In this document: positions 7,522 through 17,154 of the stretch, one piece after another | How positions within the stretch are numbered: position 1 is the stretch's first letter | Layout of the letters: every line of letters begins with the position of its first letter | From: Spirosoma sp. SC4-14 | Lineage (GTDB): Bacteria; Bacteroidota; Bacteroidia; Cytophagales; Spirosomataceae | Direction: 5' to 3' | Length of the DNA stretch: 64,000 nt | Assembly: GCF_037201965.1 (NCBI RefSeq) | Contig: NZ_CP147518.1 | Location: 5,821,001-5,885,000 of the forward strand | Position numbers and translations under genes: made by a program | Notes under the pieces: model-generated | Told to the model about the DNA's origin: nothing | Seen by the model: the letters and a program-made list of their open reading frames with translations, nothing else | The model's database searches: none

Positions 7522-9957
7522 ATGAAAAAAACTACTCTTCATCACCGAAGTATTCCGCACTGGCCATTGCTTCTTGCGTTAATCCCGGGCCCCCTCGTTG
7601 CCCAACCGATGCCAAAACCGACTGGTACTTCGGATCGTATGCAGCTCTCGGTCGAAACCATTATGCAGGACCCCAAAATCTGGATGGGCACATCGCCTTC
7701 CAACCCCTACTGGTCCGACGACTCGAAGACCCTCTATTTCAACTGGAACCCCGAAAAGGCGAAAGGTGACTCACTCTACAAAATAACCTTTACCAGCGGC
7801 AAAACGCTGGTAGCCTCTCAGCCGCAGAAAGTAAGTCCAACCGAACGGCGGGCACTCCCCACCGAACCGGTTGCGGCCTTTAACCGCGCCCGCACTCAAC
7901 GACTGTTCGAACGGCAGGACGATCTGTATTGGCTCGATGTTAAAACGGGGCGCATTCGCCAGCTCACCAACACGGTTGAGGCCGAAACTAACCCGGTTTT
8001 TTCGGGCGATGAGCAACGGGTAATCTTCCGCCGAAACAATAATTTGTTTAGTATCCATTTGCAAACGGGCGAACTGACGCAGTTGACTGATTTTCGGACG
8101 GGTACCAAAAAAGCAGAACCCAAACTCACCGACGAAGAAAAATTTCTCAAAAAGGATCAGTTGGGATTGTCGATGATTCTGAAAGAACGAAAAGAGAAAC
8201 ACGACGAAGCCGACAAAATCAGCAAAGCCGACAAGCCAAAACGCCCTAAAGAAATTTACCTGGACGAAAAACAACTGTCGAATCCGCAGCTTAGTCCCAA
8301 CGGTCGGTTTGTTACATATCGGCTGGCCAAAAGTCCCAGCAATGCCAAAACAGCCCAGGTACCCAACTACGTGACCGAATCGGGCTATACGGAAGAACTT
8401 CGGGCGCGCACAAAAGTTGGATCGCCGTTGGTCAGCTATGAATTTTTCGTGTACGACCTTGCTAAAGATACTGTTCGGGCGGTCGGTGTAAACGATATTC
8501 CGGGCATTAGCGATAAACCGGATTATGTAACAACCAGCGGTAAAGCGAAGAGCGATACGGCGAAAAAAAAACGTCCGGTTGTTATCAATGGCCCAGTCTG
8601 GTCGGAAGATGGTAACGTATGTGTGGTAGTGATTCGGGCGCAGGATAACAAAGACCGATGGATTATGCGTTTCGACCCCGAAACCCTTAAACTTACCTTA
8701 CTGGACCGGCAACGCGACGAAGCCTGGATTGGCGGCCCTGGCATTGGCAACATGAATGCGCCGGGTAATATGGGTTTTCTGGCCGATAACCAAACGCTGT
8801 GGTTTCAGTCGGAAGCCGATGGCTACTCGCATCTCTACACAATCAATGCGCTGACGGGCGGGCCGAAAAAACAATTGACATCGGGTAAGTTTGAAGTGCA
8901 GCAGGTGTTGCTATCGAAAGACAAAACGCATTTTTTCCTGCAAACCAACGAAGTACATCCGGGCGAACAGCACTATTATCGGATGTCGGTAAATGGTGGC
9001 GAACGCACCCGGCTAACCACCATGACGGGAGCCAACGATGTAACCCTATCGCCCGACGAAACCCGGCTGGCCATTCGCTATTCATCGAGCAATCAACCCT
9101 GGGAGTTGTATATGCTGGACCTTACCGCAAAAGGAAAAAACGAGCCCATAAAACTCACCAGTTCGCAAACGGACGAATTCAAAAGGTACGCCTGGCGCGA
9201 ACCAACACTGATCACGATTCCGGCCCGCGATGGACAAACAATTTATGGGAGGCTCTACAAACCTCAGAATCCATCGGGAAAAAGCGTTGTATTTGTTCAC
9301 GGAGCAGGCTATTTGCAGAATGCGCATAAATGGTGGAGTCAGTATTTCCGCGAGTATATGTTCCATAATTTGCTGGCCGACAAAGGCTATACCGTTCTCG
9401 ACATCGACTATCGTGCCAGTTCAGGCTATGGTCGAGACTGGCGAACGGGCATCTATCGGCACATGGGTGGCAAAGACCTGACCGACCATGTAGATGCAGC
9501 TAAATGGCTCGTTCAGACGCAGGGCGTAGATGCAAATCGGATTGGGATTTATGGTGGTTCATACGGTGGGTTTATTACCCTGATGGCCATGTTTACGACT
9601 CCCGACGTATTTAAGGCCGGTGCAGCACTTCGGCCCGTAACTGACTGGGCTGCCTATAACCACCCCTACACCGCCAACATTCTGAATGAACCCCAAAGCG
9701 ACTCGCTCTCCTACCGGCAATCGTCACCAATCTATTTTGCCGAAGGGCTAAAGGGCTATCTGCTCATCTGCCACGGCATGGTCGATGTAAACGTCCATTT
9801 TCAGGACACGGTACGGCTGATGCAACGGCTGATTGAACTCAGGAAAGACAACTGGGAAGTAGCCGCCTATCCGATGGAAGACCACGGATTTGTGGAACCA
9901 ACCAGTTGGATGGACGAATACAAGCGTATTTTAAAACTGTTTGACGAACGGCTGTAG
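7522..9957 (+). CDS. S9 family (prolyl oligopeptidase-like) peptidase
   Basis: 811 residues with a signal peptide (cleavage near PLVAQ, residue about 28). Residues about 50-560 form a beta-propeller with repeated WD40-like or DPP IV N-terminal blades (LYWLDVKTGRIRQLTN, NLFSIHLQTGELTQLTDF). The C-terminal alpha/beta-hydrolase domain has the nucleophile in GIYGGSYGG (Ser about 680), Asp in HGMVDVNVHF and His in EDHGF, the complete S9 triad. It probably works in the periplasm or at the surface, removing dipeptides from peptides after Pro or Ala as in the S9B/S9C groups. A Lys/Glu/Asp-rich charged insert (about residues 200-245) interrupts the propeller. It converges with the T9SS protein gene, with a long hairpin between. 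Confidence 0.9.
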   Translation: MKKTTLHHRSIPHWPLLLALIPGPLVAQPMPKPTGTSDRMQLSVETIMQDPKIWMGTSPSNPYWSDDSKTLYFNWNPEKAKGDSLYKITFTSGKTLVASQPQKVSPTERRALPTEPVAAFNRARTQRLFERQDDLYWLDVKTGRIRQLTNTVEAETNPVFSGDEQRVIFRRNNNLFSIHLQTGELTQLTDFRTGTKKAEPKLTDEEKFLKKDQLGLSMILKERKEKHDEADKISKADKPKRPKEIYLDEKQLSNPQLSPNGRFVTYRLAKSPSNAKTAQVPNYVTESGYTEELRARTKVGSPLVSYEFFVYDLAKDTVRAVGVNDIPGISDKPDYVTTSGKAKSDTAKKKRPVVINGPVWSEDGNVCVVVIRAQDNKDRWIMRFDPETLKLTLLDRQRDEAWIGGPGIGNMNAPGNMGFLADNQTLWFQSEADGYSHLYTINALTGGPKKQLTSGKFEVQQVLLSKDKTHFFLQTNEVHPGEQHYYRMSVNGGERTRLTTMTGANDVTLSPDETRLAIRYSSSNQPWELYMLDLTAKGKNEPIKLTSSQTDEFKRYAWREPTLITIPARDGQTIYGRLYKPQNPSGKSVVFVHGAGYLQNAHKWWSQYFREYMFHNLLADKGYTVLDIDYRASSGYGRDWRTGIYRHMGGKDLTDHVDAAKWLVQTQGVDANRIGIYGGSYGGFITLMAMFTTPDVFKAGAALRPVTDWAAYNHPYTANILNEPQSDSLSYRQSSPIYFAEGLKGYLLICHGMVDVNVHFQDTVRLMQRLIELRKDNWEVAAYPMEDHGFVEPTSWMDEYKRILKLFDERL

Positions 9958-9963
9958 TTTTCC

Positions 9964-10030
9964 GTTTACGGTTTTCAGTGGCTTCGCCAGGTTAGACGCT
10001 TACTTCGGCGAAGCACTGAAAACTGTAAAC
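9964..10030. terminator. Bidirectional terminator hairpin
   Basis: Arms 9964-9988 and 10007-10030 pair over about 24 bp with one G-T wobble and one bulged base; the loop is 18 nt. It fills the space between the convergent S9 peptidase and T9SS-protein genes, so it probably ends transcription from both sides. Confidence 0.75.
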
Positions 10031-10034
10031 TTCC

Positions 10035-12599
10035 CTATTCCACCAGCACCCGAATTACGCTTTGCCGATCGCCGGCTTCGGCTTTTAGAAGATAAATCCC
10101 TGGCGAAATGCCGGTCAATGGCCATTCGGCCTGTTTTTTACCGCTGAAAGCAGGAATCTGAAACGTGTGCACGCTGCTACCGGCTGCGTTGAAGAGTTGT
10201 ATCTGCACGGGGTGTCGATCGGTTTGTTCAATGTCAAGTCGTAGCCGATCGGCAATCGGGTTTGGAGCTACTTTTATCGATAGAGTTCCCAGCGGTTCGG
10301 TAATAGCTGTTACAATAAACGTGACAAAATCGGACGGGGGCGATGCACATCCATTTTGGGTCACAATCACATAATAACTCCCACTCTGAGATGGCGTTAT
10401 TGTCGATTGAGTGGCATTGGCAATTGCTTTACCGGTGCTTGAATCCGTTTTTATATACCATTGCACACCATTGACATCCACAACCGATAGGGTCGTACTG
10501 GTTTGGGTAATAATGGGCTTGGGCGGCAATGGAGCTAATGCTTTAACCGTTACGAATGTAGTGGTGGTAGTACAGCGATTACTATCCAGCACACTAACCG
10601 TATAGGTTCCTTCGGCCAGTCCTGTTTGGGTCTGTGTTCGGGCGGCCAGCGTATCCCGGCCTTCGGTTTGCCAGTAGAATGTAAACGGCTTTACTCCGCC
10701 AACCAGTTTCACACTCGCTTCGCCATCTTTCCCACCCGAACAAGCGACATCTTTTACCTGACCGGGCAACAACGTCATGGCCGACGCATCGGTCACCGTA
10801 GCGCGCACCGAATCCCGGCAACCGACTTCGTCGATCACCCGAAAGAGATAGGTTCCTGGCTGCAGGGCCGTGAATTGATTACTCGTTTGAGGAGGTCGAC
10901 TGTTTAGTTGAAACTGGCGTCCGCTACCTGCTCCTCCTCCAGTGGTTAAAGCAACCTGACCGGTGGGGCATACACAACAGGTAGCAGGCACAACAGATGC
11001 CTGTATTTTCAGCGGATCGGCTTTACCAATTGTTACCGACACCAGTGCCGTGCAGCCGTTCGCATCGGTACCAACCACCGTATAATTACCCATAGCCAGG
11101 TTTTTGAATACATTACTGGTCTGTGGTATTTTGGTTGATGTTAGCTGATATTGAAGAGGGCCCGTTCCGCCACCGGGCGTCAGGGTAATGGCTCCACTAT
11201 TATCACCAAAACAGTTTACGGGCGTTACGGCAGCCGTTAATGACAACAGGGCTGGCTGAGTAACAACCACCGCCTTTGTACCCAAACATCCATTACCATC
11301 CTTTATACCGATCTGATACGTATTGGCCGCCAGTCCAGTAAATACGGTTCCGGCCTGAAATGGCGCACTACCAATCTGAAATTGATATGCTCCGGCTCCT
11401 CCCGCTCCCGACACACTGATGATTCCATCCCCCGATCCTGTACATTTCGTAGGCGTCACTGTCGCAATAATATCGAGCGGTTGAGGGGCACCAATAACTG
11501 CCGTCTGCGATGTTGAACATCCCGTGGCATCAACCAGTGTTACAACGTAAGTTGTTTTATCTTTCAGATCCAGAAATGTTTCACCCGTTTGTAGTGGTCC
11601 CGCATTTAGCTGATATTGGTAGGGCGCATTGCCTCCACTTCCCGATACAATGATACCGCCATCGGCACCACCCGCACATTTGGCATTAACTGCTTTCATC
11701 GTCAGCGAAAGCGATGTAGGTTGTTTCACGTCGGCTATTGTTTGGGCCGTACATCCAATATGATCTTTCACGGTCACCTTGTAGGTTCCGGCTTTTAGGT
11801 TCGAAAAAATATTGGATGTCTGGAACGCTTGTCCTTCCAACTGAAATTGCAGTTGCCCCGTGCCACCCGTTGCCGACACAAAAATCTGCCCCGTACTGGT
11901 TCCGGAACAGGTAGCAGGGGTGGGTGTATTACCAACGGTAATCCCCGGCGACAGGCTAAGCTGCGCTGGCGCGCTGCTCACAGTTCCGCATGTGTTGGTC
12001 AGTTTGGCAATATAAGTCCCAGCTTGCGACAGTTGCGCATTTGTCAGGGTAAGTTGTGAGCCAGTGGCACCGGGTACGATAACCCCATTTTGTGTCCAGC
12101 TATAGGAAATGTCAGACCCCGTCGAAGACACGGAAAACGAAATGGTTGCACCTCCACAGGCCGACTGCGACACGGGCGATCCTGTTATGGTGATGGGATC
12201 GTTAACCGAAACCGTTCGGTTAACATCAACAGCCGTTACACCTTTCGGGCCAGTAACCGAACAGCGGGCCGTATAGGTAGTCGTTTGCGCTGGTTTAACC
12301 GTAATACTGGCAGTGGTTTGTCCGGTAGACCATAAAATAGCTCCGGTGGCTGGGCACCCTGCTAATGACAAGCTTATGCTTCCGCCCGCACAAACTGCAG
12401 GTGATTCGGGCGAAACGGTCAGCGATATGGGAGTAGCCAGTGTACTGGAACTACCGGAAGAAGTTGATCCACTGATTGGTGTGTTTGGGAATGAACCGTC
12501 GTTAGCTTTCGCTATAGTAACCAGAGCAACCAGAAGCCAGATAGCCGCGAATTGCCCGTAGTTGAACATACGACGATAAAATGGTAAACAAAATTTCAT
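10035..12599 (-). CDS. T9SS-sorted surface protein with SprB-type repeats
   Basis: 854 residues. The N-terminus carries a signal segment (hydrophobic residues about 15-31). Residues about 50-220 hold two Ig-like or PKD-like modules (SPESPAVCAGGSISLSLAG; GSDISYSWTQNG). From about 220 to 680 there are six or more SprB-type repeats of 70-80 residues, each with a Cys, a GG-T/A-G-Y/L-Q-F/Y-Q-L core and LKAGTYKVTVKD-like end; SprB is the gliding adhesin of Flavobacterium and these repeats are common in large adhesins. The last 80 residues (SIKVAPNPIADRLRLDIEQ ... GIYLLKAEAGDRQSVIRVLVE) are a type A T9SS C-terminal sorting domain. The protein is therefore probably exported by T9SS to the cell surface as an adhesin. 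The ATG at 12599 is used; ATG at codon 11 is an alternative. Confidence 0.88.
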   Translation of the reverse strand: MKFCLPFYRRMFNYGQFAAIWLLVALVTIAKANDGSFPNTPISGSTSSGSSSTLATPISLTVSPESPAVCAGGSISLSLAGCPATGAILWSTGQTTASITVKPAQTTTYTARCSVTGPKGVTAVDVNRTVSVNDPITITGSPVSQSACGGATISFSVSSTGSDISYSWTQNGVIVPGATGSQLTLTNAQLSQAGTYIAKLTNTCGTVSSAPAQLSLSPGITVGNTPTPATCSGTSTGQIFVSATGGTGQLQFQLEGQAFQTSNIFSNLKAGTYKVTVKDHIGCTAQTIADVKQPTSLSLTMKAVNAKCAGGADGGIIVSGSGGNAPYQYQLNAGPLQTGETFLDLKDKTTYVVTLVDATGCSTSQTAVIGAPQPLDIIATVTPTKCTGSGDGIISVSGAGGAGAYQFQIGSAPFQAGTVFTGLAANTYQIGIKDGNGCLGTKAVVVTQPALLSLTAAVTPVNCFGDNSGAITLTPGGGTGPLQYQLTSTKIPQTSNVFKNLAMGNYTVVGTDANGCTALVSVTIGKADPLKIQASVVPATCCVCPTGQVALTTGGGAGSGRQFQLNSRPPQTSNQFTALQPGTYLFRVIDEVGCRDSVRATVTDASAMTLLPGQVKDVACSGGKDGEASVKLVGGVKPFTFYWQTEGRDTLAARTQTQTGLAEGTYTVSVLDSNRCTTTTTFVTVKALAPLPPKPIITQTSTTLSVVDVNGVQWYIKTDSSTGKAIANATQSTITPSQSGSYYVIVTQNGCASPPSDFVTFIVTAITEPLGTLSIKVAPNPIADRLRLDIEQTDRHPVQIQLFNAAGSSVHTFQIPAFSGKKQAEWPLTGISPGIYLLKAEAGDRQSVIRVLVE

Positions 12600-12698
12600 G
12601 AACCTGTCGATTTAGCAGAGTAGCAAAGTTACCTGTTTATACTATGTAACCGGCGGGTTCATTGTTTACGAACAGTGCATTTTCTATCCTAAGAAAGC

Positions 12699-12724
12699 AA
12701 AAGGGAGCCCTTGAGCTCCCTTTT
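12699..12724. terminator. Rho-independent terminator
   Basis: A perfect 10-bp stem (12699-12708 with 12715-12724, core GGGAGC/GCTCCC) and 6-nt loop, flanked by A-tracts and T-tracts on both sides. It lies downstream of the acidic protein gene at 12777-13271 and ends that leftward transcript before the T9SS gene. Confidence 0.85.
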
Positions 12725-12776
12725 TTATGAAACGGTTTAGTTCGATTGATCGATGGAAACCGAAGATCTCCGTCAA

Positions 12777-13271
12777 TCAATAAAACAGTCCCCAGTCGTC
12801 AGGGGCATCGTTATCTTTGTCGAAACTATTTACCCACTCAACAAACAAAAGCCTGAACTGCTCAATTTCATCGCGCAGAACATCCAGATAGGCAGGGGTA
12901 GCAAGTTTCTCGGCTTTGCAATATGAGGTTTGCGCCAGTAATTCGCGAGCGTGCATTTTAATAATCACGGCATTTTCCATACGCAGTGTATACAGATCCC
13001 CCCCTTCGGCACCAACAATTTTGGGGGCCAGCATCATAGCATTAGCCAACATCTGCTCATGCATCATCAGCACATCTTCTTCCTTATTAATCGTTTCGAC
13101 AATAGCCTGGGTTAATTCTACCAGTTCATTGGCTTTACGCAAAATAGGCAGATTCTTAATTCGCCGGTTCTCGGCTTCCATTTCAGCACGGGCTTCTTCA
13201 GGATCATAGTCCTCGTCGAAACCGTCCCAGTCCATGAAACTGTCGTCGTCGTCTTCGTCATCAAAGTTCAT
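12777..13271 (-). CDS. Conserved acidic protein of unknown function
   Basis: 164 residues. The first 35 residues are almost all Asp/Glu (MNFDDEDDDDSFMDWDGFDE), followed by a helical region of about 120 residues with regular heptad-like spacing (EARAEMEAENRRIKNLPI; MMHEQMLANAMMLAPKIV) and an acidic C-terminus ending DDWGLFY. No signal peptide or membrane segment. I do not recognise a named family; it reads like a lineage-specific cytoplasmic helical protein. A clean terminator follows it, and its promoter must lie in the 380-bp gap it shares with the divergent esterase gene. Confidence 0.7.
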   Translation of the reverse strand: MNFDDEDDDDSFMDWDGFDEDYDPEEARAEMEAENRRIKNLPILRKANELVELTQAIVETINKEEDVLMMHEQMLANAMMLAPKIVGAEGGDLYTLRMENAVIIKMHARELLAQTSYCKAEKLATPAYLDVLRDEIEQFRLLFVEWVNSFDKDNDAPDDWGLFY

Positions 13272-13601
13272 CGCGAATCGGCGAAGGGGTTCAGTACCTT
13301 CTCACGGACAAAGTAACACAAACCTTTCCCGAAAACAAATCAATTTAACCGAAAACTAATACCATAACTAGCCTGAACGTCAGTATACTGGTAAATTAGC
13401 TTTATATCTGCTGCTTCCTGACCTACTTTCTATTCTACAAGCTATCAACATATCCTATTTCGATAATCAATTAAAAAGCACTTAGCCAAAGATTAAAATT
13501 ATCAAATGAATAACTAATTAGTTAATAAAATACACATAAAGACTATATTTGGACTTATTTTCTTTATATATCAATACTATATTTTAGTTACGATATAAAC
13601 A
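13272..13601. other. AT-rich divergent intergenic region
   Basis: About 330 bp of AT-rich sequence between two divergent genes. Apart from the promoter at its right end I see no reading frame, RNA gene or strong hairpin. Confidence 0.5.
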
Positions 13602-13633
13602 TTTGTCAAATAAACGACTACACGTTACTTTTG
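13602..13633 (+). promoter_or_regulatory. Bacteroidota-type promoter of the esterase gene
   Basis: TTTG at 13602-13605, 20 bp spacer, then TACTTTTG at 13626-13633. This matches the sigma-A consensus of Bacteroidota (TTTG, 19-21 bp, TAnnTTTG) exactly and places the transcription start about 15 bp before the ATG at 13656. Confidence 0.75.
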
Positions 13634-13655
13634 ACTATTGATTGCCTTATCCGTC

Positions 13656-16250
13656 ATGACTTTATTTTTACGATTGCTTCACTCAACAGCGCTTACAGGT
13701 TTGCTATGCAGCATAGCTATGCTGCAGGCTAACGCCCAGATCGATGTTACCTATCCGGTAAGCCGGATGGTTATTCAGCGAAACAACAATAATCAGGCAA
13801 CCGTACAGATTGCTGGCAGCTACTCTCAACCGCTCGATGCCATAGAAGCGCATGTAGTTGCCCGCGCTACCGGGCAGGGAACCTCTACCGACTGGACAAC
13901 CATTCAGAGCAATCCGTCGAATGGTCAGTTTTCGGGTACATTAACGGTGAATGGGGGCTGGTATAAGATTGAAGTACGCGGTAAACGCAATGGCCAGATA
14001 GTTGGCCTTGATTCGGTGGACCGGTTTGGTGTTGGCGAAGTTTTTGCCATTGTAGGCCATTCCAACGCGCAGGGTTCCAGTTGCTATGTCGATGGCACAG
14101 ACCACTGCCCAACCATGCCAGGTGCGGTTGATGACCGGGTAACGGTTGTTCCGCTCGACCAGTCTACTCCCGAATTTTCTCAATACGAAAACACAGCCAA
14201 CACCAACTATCTACCCGGATTAATATTCGGCCAGTTAGCTACATTCAGTGGTATATCGCCCTTTGCCCGAATGTCGTGGTTCTGGGGGCATATGGGCGAT
14301 GTGCTGGTGCAGCGCATCAACGTTCCTGTTCTGATTTACAATGCGGGCTTTGGCGGTTCCAACATGGAACAGACCTACGATGCCGCTTACGACATCCCCT
14401 TCGAACATGGGTTTATCAAATACTCCATTCGGATGCCCTATGTCAATTTTCGGAACATTATGAACCTTTATGTGCCCGCAACCGGCATCCGGGCCGTTTT
14501 GCTTCAACATGGCGAAAACGACCGGGGCAATTCTACCGACCTGATCGTAACTCATCACTACGGTGTCATCGACAAGTCGCGGCAGGAATTCAACAAACCC
14601 AATCTGGCCTGGATTGTTGCCATATCTTCCTACGTAGGAGGGCAATTCGATAATGTCAGGCAGGCGCAGTTTCAGGTAATTAACCGGGCAAATTACCTAA
14701 CATTTCAGGGCCCGGACCTGGATGTTGTCCATTCGCTCGAAGACCGGCCCGACGGTATTCACTTTTCGCCCACTGGCCAACCTAAAGCGGGGGAGCTATG
14801 GGCCAATGCCATCACGGATACCTACTTACAGACTATTCAGCCTTACATGGCTGAAATTCAACCACTAACCAGTATTGCCTGTGCTACTGGCAATCAGCTT
14901 ACGTTGGCTCAGCCAGCAGGCTATCAATACAACTGGAGCACAGGCGACAGTCTCCAGAGTATTACGGTTGGGGCTGGCACCTATTCGGTTCGACTTCGCA
15001 ATTCTCAGAATAAAATTACGTTTCCTCCAGCCGTAACAGTACCCAGTAGTGTTCAACCGGCAGTTCCAACCATAACGGCTACTGGCTCGGCGTCGCTCTG
15101 CCAGCCTGGCAGTGTAACGCTTACCTCAAGCTATGCCGGTTCAAATTTATGGAGCACCTCGGCAACTACACCGTCGATTATTCCACAGGCGGGCGGCAAC
15201 TATTTCTTACGCGCTGTTAATGCCGTTTATGGCTGTACTTCCGATCTGGCCAGCTACAATCTGGGCTTATCGCCAACAGACCTATCGCTCTCGCTCAGCG
15301 CCAGTCGGCGAATTGTAGCAATAGGCGACACGGCCACTATCTATCTGACCGTCAGAAATGAAGGCGGGTGTGATGCGGGAGCCGTTACATTTCAGAACCG
15401 GCTTCCCAGTAACATGGTATTTGTTTCATCCAGCAATCTTGCCGCTGCCTCTGGTATAGTAAGCGGCACGCTTCCTAATGTGCCAGCGGGCCAATCCATT
15501 ACGGCCCGATACGTTACCCGCTTAACAGCAGCAGGCACCTATCAAAATGCGGCTCAGTTGACGGCCCAGACCCGTTTGGACCCAGATAGTCAGCCCAACT
15601 CAGGCACGGGTGATGGGCAGGACGATGCCTCGCAGGTAGATCTGCGAACCACAACAGGGGGAGGATCGCTCTATGTCTCGGCCAATCCGAACCAAACGCC
15701 ATTGCCAACGGTACAGAGCAACCAGCCCACGCCAACTCCCAATAAGGCCGACCTGAGTCTGAATATGGAAGTTAGCCAGCTCTATATACAAGCTGGCCAG
15801 AGCGTTGTGATTACACTTAAAGTTAAGAATGCAGGTGGGTTGGCGGCTACCAATATTGCTGTCAGAAACGATCTGCCTACAGGTCTACAGTTTGGCTCAT
15901 CAACGAATATGAGTGCCAGTGGCTCAGTGGTTACCGGCACAATCAGTCAATTGGCAGTGGGCGCTACGGCCAGCCTGACATTTACCGCAACCCTATCGTC
16001 GGCGCAGGCTATACTGACTAATGTGGCTCAGCTAATGGCCGCCGATCAGGCCGATCCAGACAGCGTCCCCGGCAACGGCACTACCAATGGTGAAGACGAC
16101 ACGGCTCAGATCGATATTCGTTCGGCTGGCTCGTCGGGCGGTCGTGTTGCGGCCACGTCCGAGGTCACCGAACCAACTCCACCCACGCCCGAGCTTCCAA
16201 AAGTAAACGGAGTCATTCAGCATCGATTTTCGGCCGGTAACCCGAACTAA
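13656..16250 (+). CDS. SGNH/sialate-esterase-like protein with DUF11 repeats
   Basis: 864 residues from the ATG at 13656, which is followed by a signal peptide (to about ANAQ); a TTG six codons upstream lies too close to the predicted transcription start. Residues about 30-390 resemble carbohydrate esterases of the SASA/SGNH type: FAIVGHSNAQG holds the candidate nucleophile Ser, QHGENDRG the oxyanion or Glu block, and DGIHFSPTGQ the Asp-x-x-His pair. Residues about 400-530 carry Ig-like segments, and two DUF11 repeats follow (about 535-650 and 710-820; both end with a DPDS-P-NxGTxxGxDDxxQ-x-D motif that resembles a calcium site). It has no recognisable T9SS sorting domain, ending HRFSAGNPN, so how it leaves the periplasm is unclear. 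Likely acts on acetylated glycans. Confidence 0.72.
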   Translation: MTLFLRLLHSTALTGLLCSIAMLQANAQIDVTYPVSRMVIQRNNNNQATVQIAGSYSQPLDAIEAHVVARATGQGTSTDWTTIQSNPSNGQFSGTLTVNGGWYKIEVRGKRNGQIVGLDSVDRFGVGEVFAIVGHSNAQGSSCYVDGTDHCPTMPGAVDDRVTVVPLDQSTPEFSQYENTANTNYLPGLIFGQLATFSGISPFARMSWFWGHMGDVLVQRINVPVLIYNAGFGGSNMEQTYDAAYDIPFEHGFIKYSIRMPYVNFRNIMNLYVPATGIRAVLLQHGENDRGNSTDLIVTHHYGVIDKSRQEFNKPNLAWIVAISSYVGGQFDNVRQAQFQVINRANYLTFQGPDLDVVHSLEDRPDGIHFSPTGQPKAGELWANAITDTYLQTIQPYMAEIQPLTSIACATGNQLTLAQPAGYQYNWSTGDSLQSITVGAGTYSVRLRNSQNKITFPPAVTVPSSVQPAVPTITATGSASLCQPGSVTLTSSYAGSNLWSTSATTPSIIPQAGGNYFLRAVNAVYGCTSDLASYNLGLSPTDLSLSLSASRRIVAIGDTATIYLTVRNEGGCDAGAVTFQNRLPSNMVFVSSSNLAAASGIVSGTLPNVPAGQSITARYVTRLTAAGTYQNAAQLTAQTRLDPDSQPNSGTGDGQDDASQVDLRTTTGGGSLYVSANPNQTPLPTVQSNQPTPTPNKADLSLNMEVSQLYIQAGQSVVITLKVKNAGGLAATNIAVRNDLPTGLQFGSSTNMSASGSVVTGTISQLAVGATASLTFTATLSSAQAILTNVAQLMAADQADPDSVPGNGTTNGEDDTAQIDIRSAGSSGGRVAATSEVTEPTPPTPELPKVNGVIQHRFSAGNPN

Positions 16251-16282
16251 CGAAACTGTTTTTGAGAAAAGACGACCGTAAT

Positions 16283-16321
16283 ACCCAACAAAAACGAGGG
16301 TAAGCTGTATATTTGTTGGGT
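16283..16321. promoter_or_regulatory. Palindrome over the anbu promoter
   Basis: Perfect 10-bp arms (ACCCAACAAA at 16283-16292 and its complement at 16312-16321) surround a 19-nt loop. The right arm overlaps a TATATTTG box at 16308-16315, which fits the -7 element TAnnTTTG for the protease gene starting at 16350. It could be an operator or the terminator of the upstream esterase gene. Confidence 0.45.
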
Positions 16322-16349
16322 TTACTACTTGCTTTTCCCACTGTACAGA

Positions 16350-17090
16350 ATGACGTATTGCTTAGGAATAAAAGTTGCATCAGGCCTGGTAGCCATCGCC
16401 GATAGACGATTAACCTCGGGTTCCGAAGTGTCATCGAACCGCAAAATTTCGGTCCATGAAGTTGAAAATCACTCCTTATTTATCATGACCTCAGGCCTGC
16501 GGTCGGTGCGCGACAAGGCCATTACCTATTTTAAAGAAGTCATTTCTGAGCAGGATCGCTCATTCAATAAGTTATACAAAGCGGTCAATGCCTTTGGCGA
16601 ACAGGTGAAGCGAGTGGCTCAGGAAGATAAAGAATCCATTCTGGCCAGCGGTCTGAATTTTAACCTGAATGCTATTGTTGGTGGTCAGTTAGAAGACGAT
16701 GAAGAACACAAACTCTTTTTGCTATATCCAGAAGGCAACTGGGTGGAGGTTGACCAGGGCTCTCCCTTCAAGATTATTGGCAACTCGGGTTATGGCAAGC
16801 CCCTGCTCTTCCGAAATCTCTCCTACGAAACCAGTTTGCAGGAAGCCCTGAAAATCGGCTTTCTGGCCTTCGATGCTACGCGCGTCAGTGCCAACGACGT
16901 CGACTATCCACTTGATGTGGTCATTTATCCGAAAGATAGTTTCCACATGACAGAATATCGTCTCGACAAAGAAGATATGGACGAAGTTTCGCACCAGTGG
17001 AGCGCGCTGCTAAGCAACTCGGTTCGTAAACTTCCCTCCTACTGGATGGACCCCATTTTCGAAAAAGTGCGTTCAGTAAAAAAAGTCTAA
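16350..17090 (+). CDS. Anbu-type proteasome-like protease
   Basis: 246 residues starting MTYCLGIKVASGLVAIADRRLTSG. After removal of Met, Thr2 becomes the N-terminal nucleophile of the Ntn-hydrolase fold, and Asp in IADRR and Lys in SNRKIS match the proteasome beta-subunit catalytic set; this is why I start at 16350 rather than at the TTG seven codons upstream. The sequence follows the Anbu (ancestral beta subunit, COG3484) pattern through LNAIVGGQLEDDEEHKLFLLYPEGNWVEV and ends without the extra beta-subunit elements. Anbu forms helical or ring-like oligomers and is usually found with a transglutaminase, an alpha-E protein and an ATP-grasp protein. Here only the transglutaminase follows, 64 bp downstream. 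Confidence 0.88.
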   Translation: MTYCLGIKVASGLVAIADRRLTSGSEVSSNRKISVHEVENHSLFIMTSGLRSVRDKAITYFKEVISEQDRSFNKLYKAVNAFGEQVKRVAQEDKESILASGLNFNLNAIVGGQLEDDEEHKLFLLYPEGNWVEVDQGSPFKIIGNSGYGKPLLFRNLSYETSLQEALKIGFLAFDATRVSANDVDYPLDVVIYPKDSFHMTEYRLDKEDMDEVSHQWSALLSNSVRKLPSYWMDPIFEKVRSVKKV

Positions 17091-17094
17091 CTCC

Positions 17095-17146
17095 ATGATA
17101 AATGATGAATTAGTACCAAAACCATTCATCATTCATCATTTATCAT
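17095..17146. repeat. Perfect 16-bp inverted repeat between anbu and transglutaminase
   Basis: Arms 17095-17110 and 17131-17146 are perfect complements built on ATGAT/ATCAT words, with a 20-nt loop. It starts 4 bp after the anbu stop and ends 8 bp before the transglutaminase start, so in the RNA it would put the second gene's ribosome site beside a stem. It could attenuate or uncouple expression. Confidence 0.7.
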
Positions 17147-17154
17147 TCTATCCC

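Noticed and set aside
7771..8274. Antisense frame of 167 codons within the S9 peptidase gene
   Set aside because: It is a Phe/Val-rich mirror of a Lys/Glu-rich coding region, and the sense gene is intact.
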